Positions 44,367 to 54,327 of a stretch of DNA of 64,000 nt are shown one piece after another; position 1 is the first letter of the stretch; each line of letters begins with the position of its first letter. The position numbers and the translations under genes are program-made. The notes below the pieces were generated by a model. It did not search any database. It saw nothing but the letters and a program-made list of their open reading frames with translations, and was not told where the DNA came from. The DNA comes from Salvia splendens (lineage: Eukaryota; Streptophyta; Magnoliopsida; Lamiales; Lamiaceae), in contig NC_056035.1 in the NCBI RefSeq assembly GCF_004379255.2, positions 41,296,773-41,360,772 of the forward strand, written 5' to 3'.

Positions 44367-45477
44367 CTACTCCGCAGGAGAATCATTCCCCGGAGGAGGC
44401 GGTTGAGGTGCACCGAAGCCTTGAGGAGGCGGAATGCCAAATTGTGCCGCCATAAACGTAACTCCGTTAAGCCAGGCTTGGTATTGGGTGTGCGTAAAGC
44501 GGAAAGTGTACGCCATTGTGGCGGTCATGTACATGGACATAAGGGAGTTCGAGGGTCCCCCGAGCCCGCCTGGCTTGATTCGGCTCGGCCTCTTCTCCCT
44601 TTAGCCGCCTTCGCCGCATTTCTCCCTTGCGGCCGACGGCGCCCACGGGAGGACCCCCTGGCATTGTCTGCCGTGGTCTCCTCCTCCTGCGAGGCAAACT
44701 CTTGTGGCCCGCTGCCCGAACCGCCCTCACCAGACGAGTATTGGCCACTCGTCGTGTGCTTCGTGCGCTTCGAGGTCGAGCCCGAGCTGGACCGCACACC
44801 GCCGGCCCACCTTTCCTCGTCCCTGACGACCTCCCAAACATCGGCATATTTGAATTGTTTGCCAGTGTCTTCGAAGTAGACCCGCAAAGCCGACCTCAGA
44901 TTGTCGGCTCCCGTGGCTCCGCTTTGGTACTGAGCCGCTTCATGCTTGTAGATGGCGCGGAATCGTTTGACCTCTCTGTCGACTCGGTCAAAGTGGGCGC
45001 GGAGCATCTTATATGTGCTGCGACGGGTCTTTTCGGCTTAATCTCGTGGTAGGCCTCGGTGACCTTGTCCCAGAAGCACTTCCGGGGTTGTTGATTCCCG
45101 ACGATGGGATCGTACGAGACGCTGATCCAGGCGTTGTACACCGCCAGCATTTCTTTGGGGCCGTACGGATGCCGGCCTAAATCCTCCTCCTCCTCGTCCG
45201 CCTCCGCCTCCGCCCTGGAACTTCCCCCGCCTCGGCCTTCTTCTGGAGTGGGTTGAACCGGATAATCCTCCAGAATCTGGGAGAGTCCCTGCGAATACCA
45301 CGGGGCGGAGGGACGAGTGTATGCATCCACATCAAAATTGGGTGGTTGGTACCCCCCGGCGTCGACGAACCGGAACCACCCAATGACCAATGTGTTGTAC
45401 ATGTTCCCCCAGTCGCCGAACGCGTTGAGATCCCACGAGCCGGAGCTGCCACCACCGGAGTTTCCGTCGCCGGACAT
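44367..45477 (-). pseudogene. Harbinger ORF1 (Myb/SANT-like) remnant, copy 1
   Basis: Starts MSGDGNSGGGSSGSWDLNAF. It continues through the trihelix/Myb-like block (LYNAWISVSYDPIVGNQQ-type wording, FWDKVTEAYHEIKPKR), then loses frame near 45020 and resumes with HFDRVDREVKRF and SGATGADNLRSALRVYF. The C-terminal part is in yet another frame and ends at 44367. Such proteins are often mislabelled as glutathione S-transferase T3-like in plant genomes; they act with the Harbinger transposase in nuclear import and DNA binding. Confidence 0.75.
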
Positions 45478-45702
45478 TTTGTGATGAGATGTTAGATGAA
45501 AATGAGAGAGGAAATGGAGATGATTTGGGAAGAATAGATGTTTAGTTTTGTGTGAAATGAGGATGAATTAGGAGTATTTATAGAGTAAAAAAATTTTTAA
45601 AAAAAGGAAAAATGGCTCTATTAACGGTAATATTATCGTTTAACATTTTTTATTTTTTTTATTTAATCCTATTTTTTAAATGAATTATTGCGTCAACGTG
45701 AC

Positions 45703-45734
45703 GACGCCCACTCGCGGGACGGCGAGTGGGCGTC
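45703..45734. repeat. GC-rich hairpin at the unit end, copy 1
   Basis: Perfect 13-bp stem (arms start GACGCCCACTCGC) around a six-base loop GGGACG, at the GC-rich end of the Harbinger unit. A 10-bp version recurs at 47508-47533 in the second unit. Confidence 0.85.
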
Positions 45735-46115
45735 ACGCATGGCCTGGGAGCGCGCCACGTCGCCTCGGCGCGTGGCAAGCCGTCTCGCTTTCCGTCGCGG
45801 CGGAACGGGACGTGTGACGGGCTGGGGATGAGACGGGGTGCTGCAACGCGTCACGTCGCCGTCTCGTCCCAGCGTGACAGAACACGAGCCACCCGTGTGA
45901 CGAGTTGCGGGTGTCCTTAACCATCTCATCCCTTAACTATTCATTTAATTTCATTTTTTATTTTTATTTCCAACAAATTCAATTAATAAAAACACACTTC
46001 ATTAAATAAAATAAAATTACAACTTAAAATCCTAAAACAATACATAATTAAATTCATGGCAAAATAAATTTAAAAAGACATAATTTAAAATACAAATTTA
46101 TAGAAATTATAAAAA

Positions 46116-47254
46116 CTACTCCTCTAGAGAATCATCCCCCGAAGGCGGTGGCGGTGCACCGAATGGAGGCGAAATACCAAGTTGTCCCGCCAGATACACA
46201 ATGCCGGCATGATGAGCTTGATATTGGGCAGGCGTCATCCGGGAAGTGCCCGCCATCGTGGCGGTGAAGTACATGGACATTAGGGAGGAGGGCGGCCCTT
46301 GGGAACCCGCTTGGCTTGATTCGTCTCAGTCTCTCCTCCCTCTAGCCACCTTCGTCGCCTTGGTCCCTTGCGGCTGACGGCGCACACGGGAGGACCCCCC
46401 TGCATCGCCTGCCGTGCCCTCAATCTCCTGCGAGGCAACCTCTTGTACGGCGCTGCCTGAACCGCCCCCACTAGACGAGTATTGGCTACCCGTCGTGTGC
46501 TTCGTGCGTTTCGAGGTCAAGCCCGTGCTGGACTGGACACCACCGGCCCACCTTTCGATGTCTTTTACGGCCTCCCAAACATCGACATGTTTGAATTCTT
46601 TGCCGTTGTCATCGAAATAGACTCGCAAAGCCGATCTCAGAATGTCGGCTCCAGTGGCTCCGCTTTGGCAATGAGCCGCTTCATTCTTGTAGATGCCGCA
46701 TAATTTTTTGACCTCTCTGTCGACTCGGTCAAAATGACTTCTGAGCATCTTCAATGAGCGGCGGCGGGACCCCTTCGGCTTAATCTCGTTGTAGGCCTCG
46801 ATGACCTTTTCCCAAAAGCACTTCCGGGATTGTTGATTCCCGACGATGGGATCGTACGAGACGCTGATCCAGGCGTTGTACAGAGTCATTGTGTCCTTGC
46901 GGCTGTACGGATGACGGCCTACATCCTCCTCCTCCTCGGCCGCCTCCTCCTCTTCCTCCACGGCGTCGAATGCCCTGGAGCTTCCACTGCCTCGTCCTCC
47001 TTTCGGATTGGGTTCATCCTGATAATCCTCCATAATTTGGGATAATCCCTACGAATACCTCGGGGCGGAGGGACGAACGTATGCATCCACATCAAAATGG
47101 GGTGGTTGGTACCCCACCGGCGTCGATGAGCCTTGGGTGCCCGGCGTCGACGAACCGGAACCGGAACCACCCAAGACATTGTACATGCCCCCCAGACGCC
47201 AAACGCATTGATGTCAAACCCGCCGGAGCCGCTAGAGTTTCCGTCGCCGGACAT
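46116..47254 (-). pseudogene. Harbinger ORF1 (Myb/SANT-like) remnant, copy 2
   Basis: Tandem duplicate of the preceding remnant, with about the same order: MSGDGNSSGSGGFDINAF, a frameshift near 47180, then an open stretch with WISVSYDPIVGNQQ, FWEKVIEAYNEIKPK and SGATGADILRSALRVYF. There is another frameshift near 46340 and a C-terminal part rich in Pro ending at 46116. Its frame lesions differ from copy 1, so each decayed independently. Confidence 0.75.
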
Positions 47255-47779
47255 TTTGTGATGAAAATTGGAGAGGTTAGATGAAAATTGGAGAGGAAAT
47301 GGAGATGATTTGGGAGGAATAGATGTGTGTTTGTGTGTATAATGAGGATGAAATAGGAGTAATTATAGAGTAAAAAAAGAAAAATAAATAAAAATTTTAA
47401 AAAATGGTCGAAAACGGTAATATTACCGTTTGAATTTTTTATTTTTTTTGTTTTTTTATTAAATTTAATTTTTAAAAAAAAATAATTTATTGCGTCAGCA
47501 TGACGAAGCCCACTCGCGGGCCGGCGAGTGGGCGTCACGCCTAGCGCTAGCGCGTGGCGAGCTGGCGCGCCAGCCGTCTCGGTGGGATGGGCGTCTCGGC
47601 GAGATCGGGACGAGATGGAACGCTGCAACCTGTCTCGCTGCCGTCTCGTCTCGTCTCGAAGGGACGAGATACGAGACAAGTTCACGTGCCCATCATACCC
47701 CAACTACTACAATAAATTTAATAATGAAGCTTCACCTACTTTGTAATTCTACTATCTCTCTCTTTCGAGAGTTTCTTTT

Positions 47780-48466
47780 TTGGCATGGAAAGAGATGTAC
47801 ACTACCGGTTTCAAGGTCAAGAATCCCACGATGATCCTTGAAGCAGTAGCTGACTACCGATTGTGGATATGGCATGTCTATTTTGGAGTAGTCTGGTCGA
47901 ACAACGACATCAACGTCCTCCAGTCGTCGCCCATTTTCAACGACCAGTGCATGGGCGTCGGTCCGGCCGTCAACTTCGTCGCCAACGGCAACCAGCACAA
48001 CATGGGCTATTATTTGACGGATGGGATATACCCGATGTGGCCCGTCTTTGTGAAGACGATCAGATGTCCAACGGATGCGAAGAAGGTATACTTTGCGCAA
48101 CGTCAGGAGGCAGCGCGCAAGGATGTGGAGCGAGCATTTGGTGTGCTCCAGGCTTGATGGGCGGCAGTGAATGGTCCATCACGGCTGTAGTACATTGACA
48201 GCGTCGCCGACATCATGTACGCATGTATTATCATGCACAACATGATCGTCGAAGATGAAGGTCCAACACTGACCGATTGGGCCAATGATGATGTTGATGC
48301 TGCGGGTCCAAGCCACGGCGTGGCCACTAGCAATGTACGCATGGGGATTCCCCATGACGACGTCGATCGAGTCCGTGCATTTGCCGACATGCGCCAAAAA
48401 CAAGCCCATGTTCGACTACAGAACGATATTATTGAAGAAGTGTGGCAGAGTAGGGGTCGTCGTTGA
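47780..48466 (+). pseudogene. PIF/Harbinger transposase, C-terminal remnant
   Basis: The frame reads TTGFKVKNPTMILEAVADYR and WHVYFGVVWSNNDINVLQ, then RKDVERAFGVLQ and the helix ending IIMHNMIVEDEG, and ends EEVWQSRGRR. This is the C-terminal half of the DDE (HARBI1-like) nuclease. The N-terminal half with the HTH and first catalytic Asp is absent. Two in-frame stops (near 48156 and 48190) interrupt it. It reads away from the ORF1 copies. Confidence 0.82.
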
Positions 48467-48766
48467 TGTAGTTTTTAATTATTGAAATGTATTTTTTTTA
48501 TTTGGTGAAATGTACTTTTCTTATTTTAATAGAATTTTTTCCTCATTTTCGTCAAAATTTTAATTACGTAAATTGTTTACTTCCGGAAATTGTTTAATTT
48601 GTGAATTTGTGATTTTTTTTTTTTAATGTGGGAATTCCGTCGGGAATTCCGCCACTGTGCAGTGGGAAGTCCGTATGACGTGGCAGTGCAGTGAGAAGTC
48701 CTTATGACGTGGCAGGAGGTGTTTTTGGGAATTCCACCGGGACATCCGCACCACTGCGGATGCCCA

Positions 48767-48952
48767 TATAGATGAGTGGGAGGAAATTATTAAATTTCAA
48801 ATAATCATAATTTAATGTGTTGGATAAATAAATATGCATCTGGGTCGATAACTTCGGGTCCGGGTCTACGTGATTTTTAAGTTTTAACAGCAACACAGCG
48901 TTCCTCCATATCCAAAACCACGAAATCCATTGTTTCTCTCTCTATCCCAACA
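48767..48952 (+). promoter_or_regulatory. ClpR2 proximal promoter and leader
   Basis: Only 187 bases separate the end of the Harbinger element from the ClpR2 start codon. The stretch contains ordinary AT-rich leader sequence; no clear TATA box is seen. Upstream promoter function may therefore be provided by, or lie within, transposon-derived DNA. Confidence 0.4.
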
Positions 48953-51900
48953 ATGGCAGTCGCTCCAGCTTCATATTTTAACTCCGCACTTGATTCATCA
49001 CCTCCTTCTCTAAGGTTCTGATTCATTTTTCCTTTTAAATTTCGCTATGCTAGGTAGGCCCTATGTAACAATTTATGCCCTTTTGCAGCTGCAGCACCAG
49101 AATTTTCGTGGGCTTAAGAGTTCAATCTCCAAGTACGTATTCGCTTTCAAATTTATCTTGTTCTATGATGTGATTTTGAATCCTATTTTTCAAAATAATC
49201 TCGCAGATGGATGGGGAGTAGGAAAGTCCAATTTGAATGTGGAATTTCGTGATAAAGTGTACAAAAGCATGGAGTCCAGGTATGCCTTCTGCTACTAGTT
49301 CGGCTGTGTTTTTCATGGTTTTGATATCATGGTGATCGTATATGGTACATTAGCTGCCAATTGCTTTAATTGAGTAAACTGCAATCCGGACTACTACTTG
49401 GTTTATGGAGGATGGAACATCTTGTTGGGAATATTTTTTAGCTTAAGCTTTTGAAATGAATATGTGTTTTTAATTTAAAATTCAAGAAGGGCCTTGACTG
49501 AATCGAAAAAGACACCAATTTTGAGAAATGTAGTTGGAAACTTGGATTGGGAGGGGCTGTTAATTAGCTTTAAATTTAAACAAATGACCCTAGTGCTACC
49601 ATTGAAATGAGAAGGTAAGATGCACATGCTTGGTCACAGCAAAACCGGTCAGTTTAGGTGGACGTTATTGCTTAGAATTGAAGATTAACAACAATATCAA
49701 CCTTGGCCAGTGAAGTTTAAAGAAGTTTTCTGTAGTAGAGTGAGAAGTCAATGTTTATGCTGGCTATGCTTGCATATTTCAATCAGCAAGCAATTCTCCA
49801 AGTTTTAGTGATTTTTAAAGCTCAAATTTGTGTAGGATTTGAGTGTACGCTACAGTCTCTACTCTCCTTCAAATTCAATCCTTATATTTTTGGGGCATGA
49901 CTTGATTTTTAATATGCATGGAACTCCCCTTTTTGAGTTTGCTTATTCCCGTTTTGCTATGTAATTTTTTAAAGGGACAGGATAAGCACTTTGAAAAAAA
50001 AATCGTAAATATTGCACTTTAACTTGTGTATACTCACTTTGTTCCCTAATCCATGTTTTCACCCTTTGAACATAAAAGTATATGTTGATTAAAGTTTGAA
50101 GGATGTTACTCTTGGGTTTCTTTTCCCCCCTTTGGGTACATCATCAGTGGTAATCAACTCCTACTAGTTTTCCTTGAACAATTTCTTTGGCTCGAGAGCA
50201 TACATCTCTCACTTCTAAATCTTGTCTTGGATAAATAATATACTACTATTAGATATGCATATTCTGTTGTCTTGATAATTTCTAAATGACTCATTTTAAC
50301 CTTTTTCCAGATCCATTAATACCAAACCAACAAGGGGTCGTGTAGCAATGATGCCTATTGGAACACCTAGAGTGCCTTACAGAAACCCAGTTGAAGGAAC
50401 TTGGCAGTGGGTTGATTTGTGGAATGCTCTTGTAAGTCTATCTGGCTACACATGTCCAGTAAATTTGTATGAATTACTTCTTTTTTGAATTACTTTATAA
50501 AATAGAGTTTGAGAGATCATCATAGCTTTACCATATTTCCTTTGTTTTTATCAAAGATTTGTGCTATGCTATCAAGCATGTCATCAGATCATCTGTTGCC
50601 ACTTAGTTATTCCCGGAACAATTGGTTATATGATGTGCATAGAAGATGAGTTATTTCGTGTCCACTCCCTGCATTATAAATTATCGAAGTTTGTTTTTAT
50701 GTTAAACGGTACCACCTTCTTTGAAACTCATCTGACAGAAGTTAATAATCTCTTTAACTGCAGTACCGTGAGCGTGTTATTTTTATTGGGCAAAACATAG
50801 ACGAGGAGTTCAGCAATCAGATACTTGCTACGATGCTGTACCTCGACAGTATTGAGGATTCAAAGAGGCTCTATATGTACATTAATGGCCCTGGAGGAGA
50901 CGTGAGTTCTTCATTTACAACTTGGCACATACATTTTTGCATTTTTTAATGTTTGTAGCACTCTTTATGACTTATGTCATAATTTAATATTTAGTTCCTC
51001 CTTTTCCATTAAAAATCTTATGATCACTATGCATCTCTGTTGCAGCTCACTCCTAGCATGGCTATCTATGATACGATGCAGAGTTTGAAAAGTCCTGTTG
51101 GCACTCACTGTGTTGGATATGCTTATAATTTGGCAGGTTTTCTCCTTGCCGCTGGCGAGAAGGTACATTGTTTAAGGGCTTAAATGTATAGTTAGATATA
51201 ATAACAATATTAAATTCTTCTGTCCATACAAATATGAAATTATAGCTCATAAAGATATGTCTTCGGTCATAAGCTAGGTCTAAAAACCTGTATGTGTTGA
51301 GTAGAACATGGCGATTTTATTACGTTTCTTTTTTTGTGTTTCTTGATGTCGTTCTATAAAAATGACAAAAAGCTCTTGCCTTTTGAATGTTCAGCTTTTC
51401 TCTGTCATGTGGCAATTGATAGCCTCCTCATCAGATTCGTTGAGTTGCATAATAGTATGATAATATGAAATTCCTGACACTCAGTGTAGTGATTTCATTT
51501 ACAATTTCCTTTTCTTGAAGGGTAATCGCTTTGCCATGCCGCTGTCAAGAGTTTCATTACAATCTCCAGCTGGAGCTGCGCGTGGTCAGGTTTGATCAAT
51601 TATTTTTTCTTGTATCTCTAGCCTCATTTTGCTCTTGCCAGCAACTTATAACATATGTTTGAGAACCCTTTTCTAGGCTGATGATATTCGTAATGAGGCT
51701 GATGAGCTGCTACGAATAAGAGACTATCTTTTCAAGGAGCTGGCTCAGAAAACTGGCCAGCCAGTTGAGAAGGTCATAATTGTCAATAATTTTTTATTAT
51801 CTTCATTTCTGTTCTAGTGCCAAGTGGAATTTAATGAATTTGAGCATCTTTTACTGTGACAATTTCCATAAAGTACATGAACTTTAGCCCGTTTTTGGTC

Positions 51901-52147
51901 TTGTGCAAGATTTAAAAAGCAGTTTGCAAAAGATAACCAAAAGCTCTTGTTTTATGGCATTTGGTATTTCTGTTGACATGTGCACTAATTCTTGGACATG
52001 AATATGCAGGTTCACCAGGACCTAAGTCGGGTGAAGCGCTTCAACGCTCAGGAGGCTCTTGAATATGGTCTCATTGATCGGATAGTTAGGCCACCCCGTA
52101 TAAAGGCTGATGCACCACGACAGGATACTACCGCAGGTCTTGGATAG
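48953..52147 (+). CDS. CLPR2: Plastid Clp protease non-catalytic subunit ClpR2
   Basis: Nine exons: 48953-49014, 49089-49132, 49207-49279, 50311-50431, 50764-50901, 51046-51162, 51521-51589, 51677-51772, 52010-52147. GT/AG borders and continuous frame give 285 residues. The N terminus (Ser/Ala-rich) is a chloroplast transit peptide. The mature part has [34 protein letters not shown] and YINGPGGD. The catalytic Ser and His of ClpP are replaced: YAYNLAGF has Asn174, and SLQSPAG has Gln199. This marks the inactive ClpR class, and the wording is specific to ClpR2. It is a structural subunit of the R-ring of the stromal ClpPR core complex. Exon 2 could use the acceptor 6 bases downstream; the chosen one gives the best family match. 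Confidence 0.93.
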
Positions 52148-52546
52148 TTCATCCTTAGCTTGTAACCAGAATGCCTCTGGCAGATACGTAGTTACAGATG
52201 TTCTAAGCTTCAGTTAGCCTTTGGCATTGACAAACTCACTTTTTTCTGTTAATTTGATGACTCCCTTTCTTGATAATGTTTCTTCCAACATATGACAAGT
52301 ACAAGTGAATTGGCATACGCAGAATAAATCGATATGCATATCTCATATCTGCTTGGCACATTGGGCATTCATTAAATAAAGAGAAGTAGGATTTCAAATC
52401 CTTGTTTGTATAAGATTAAAACACAAGTTCATTCACATAAATGATGGCTTAATTTGGACATCATATATTAGAATCTGCTAACATTCATAGTTACAAGAAA
52501 GAGATGCAAAATCTTAAGCAGCTAACAAAATTGTGGTTTCAATCAA
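52148..52546. other. 3' flank of ClpR2
   Basis: Probably 3' untranslated sequence of ClpR2 in the first 250 bases, then the 3' flank of the minus-strand DUF1764 remnant. No separate gene seen. Confidence 0.5.
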
Positions 52547-52852
52547 TCAAAAACAACAGTCACAATCAAAAGGGCACAGAGCAGTTCCTCCTGCATCAGG
52601 CTTCCCTATGCCCAGCTCTTCTTCTGAAAACACGGCCAGCCCATCAACGGTTTTCTTCCTCGGTCCAGAAGTGCCGCTGCAAATGAACTGTGTTCAAAGG
52701 AGTGGCTCTTCACACACTCTCTCTTCTTTTTGTCGAGTGGTCTCACTTTTGCAGCAGCTACTTTGGCCTCGGCCTCAGCCTTCTTTTCCGTTTCCAGTTT
52801 CTTGCGTTTCTTTGCAGCAAAGATTTCATCAATCTCACCTCCCTTCCTTTTT
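52547..52852 (-). pseudogene. DUF1764-family protein, truncated and frameshifted
   Basis: The minus strand reads KRKGGEIDEIFAAKKRKK with a Lys/Glu/Ala-rich tail. In another frame it ends with TVDGLAVFSEEELGIGK and CPFDCDCCF. These are the two conserved halves of the small eukaryotic DUF1764 family (function unknown). A 70-base GT...AG stretch between them could be an intron, but splicing it does not restore frame, so one base appears lost. No start codon is attached: AG precedes the first block, and the upstream region (52920-53300) is filled with repeat debris. A basic 5' exon candidate lies near 53490-53540. It is either a pseudogene or a gene with an unresolved model. Confidence 0.6.
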
Positions 52853-53668
52853 CTGGACAGAGACCTTCTCCTGTTGTGCAAGGTTACTCCTGTGTTCTAC
52901 TTTTGGATCCTTGTTCGACTTAGCAACTTTTTTCATGGAACGGAGGGAGTAGTATACTTAGCAACTTAGCAACTTGATGTTTTGAAAGATGCATAGTATA
53001 CTACTTCACTTTGCCCGGCCACCACTCCGTGGGTCACCACTCCGAGCGGTCCCAAACGCACTCGTTGGTCACGGCGAGTTCGTTGTCCGGCCACCACTCC
53101 GAGCCGTTTGGGCTCTCAATGAAAGAGCCAATTGATACAGACCAAACAGGAGAACTCATCCCAAAAGACTAACCTGTTAGGAGAGAGAGCCCATTTAGTC
53201 TATATACCTCACATCAGTTGTTCTCACAACCGATGTGGGAATTGAGTCTGTAACACTTTCCTTCTCCAAACAAGTGGGAATCAAATTGAATAACTAATTT
53301 GTTTTCTACCCTTATCAAAATGAGTTCACCACATGATTTTCAAATACAACCAAACACAGATTATATTATATCTCTCCACTCCAACACAAATTGTATCGAT
53401 TAATCCAGGCAAACAAAACCAAAAAAAAGGGAAACTTAAACGAGCTGTTGGACAAATCCAAGAAACAAATAACAGTGTACCTGAAACTGCGGATTTGTTT
53501 CTTCGTCTTTGGCGGCTTCGTCGACTGTTGATTAACGATTTCAGTTCAAAGTGAGGGTATTCGAGCTCATCGATATTTATTGTAAAGACGTTTTAATTTT
53601 GTTAGCACTACTACTTAAACTTAATTAGCGAAAGAGTTTATAAACATATTAGTACTACATTAACATAA
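52853..53668. other. Repeat debris and intergenic DNA
   Basis: Includes a lone Stowaway-like terminus (GGAACGGAGGGAGTAG at 52938) and a repeated CCGGCCACCACTCCG word (53017 and 53090). The rest is AT-rich. It may contain the disrupted 5' part of the DUF1764 gene. Confidence 0.45.
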
Positions 53669-53685
53669 GCTGGAATAGCTCAGTT

Positions 53686-53718
<33 letters not shown>

Positions 53719-53742
53719 GAGGTTCAAGCCCTCCTTCTAGCG
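53669..53742 (+). tRNA. tRNA-Asn (anticodon GTT)
   Basis: 74-nt cloverleaf: acceptor stem GCTGGAA paired with TTCTAGC, A box TAGCTCAGTTGG, anticodon loop CTGTTAA with GTT, and B box GGTTCAAGCCC. No intron. A run of six T follows directly (53743-53748) as RNA polymerase III terminator. CCA is not encoded, as expected for a nuclear gene. Confidence 0.97.
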
Positions 53743-53748
53743 TTTTTT
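53743..53748 (+). terminator. Pol III terminator of tRNA-Asn
   Basis: TTTTTT immediately downstream of the tRNA body. Confidence 0.8.
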
Positions 53749-54327
53749 GTATATATATAGATTTGAATAACTTTTTTATAATTATTGGACCTTTTTATTT
53801 ATTACTCCTATTTGCATCACTTTTCAAAGCTCTTAAGATAAGTTCGAACCTAATATGAGTTTTTATTTTTATTTTTATTTTTATTTTTTTAAAGATGGAT
53901 ATCTCCGGAAGTTCTATACATAGATATAGTATCATATGAACATGAAAGTGGAATTAATTAAGGTGGAAAGGGAAAAAGATAGATATAGTATCACATATGG
54001 ATATGAAAGTAGATTAAATTAAGGTGGAAAGGAAAAAAGATGTCCTTAAAAGTGTAAGTAACCCAATTCCGAAGAGAGGAGCGCGCAAGTTTGGTACATC
54101 AAAAAAGAAACAAGTTTACATCTGAACTAGGAGTATATTACACCTTCAAGATAAAACCAAATTAGAGGAATAACTTAAATCGAAACTTTAAAAGAGTTAT
54201 AAAGACGCCTCAAATTATAAAATACAATCAAATAAGATGTCGCTTTCACCCAATCCATCCAAACAGAATGCAGCAGCAGCAGCAGCAGCAGCAGCTCGAG
54301 TGTCTGGGACTGTTGCTAACAGAAACA
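53749..54327. other. Intergenic DNA and 3' flank of cornichon
   Basis: AT-rich with TTTTTA runs and a directly repeated AGATATAGTATCA word (about 53919 and 53979). No gene seen. Confidence 0.5.
54271..54294. repeat. (CAG)8 microsatellite in the cornichon 3' UTR
   Basis: Eight perfect CAG units, read as CUG in the cornichon transcript, about 34 bases after its stop codon. They do not encode polyglutamine. Confidence 0.9.

Larger units (their letters stand above)
43874..48765. mobile_element. Decayed, nested PIF/Harbinger complex
   Basis: Left termini GGCCATCGGCAATGCTG (43874, after TAA) and GGTCATCCACAACGCTG (44012, after TTA), and the right terminus (reverse complement GGGCATCCGCAGTGGTG, ending at 48765), belong to one TIR type. 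The 3-bp TTA/TAA flanks fit PIF/Harbinger. Inside, a unit of about 1.77 kb with the Myb-like ORF1 (minus) is present twice in tandem (about 44172 and 45941). A transposase remnant (plus) follows. All three coding parts are broken, and the outer target duplications do not match, so several insertions or rearrangements are involved. Confidence 0.7.

Noticed and set aside
44403..45052. Plus-strand frames of 140-158 codons
   Set aside because: Opposite-strand shadows of the GC-rich Harbinger ORF1 remnant.
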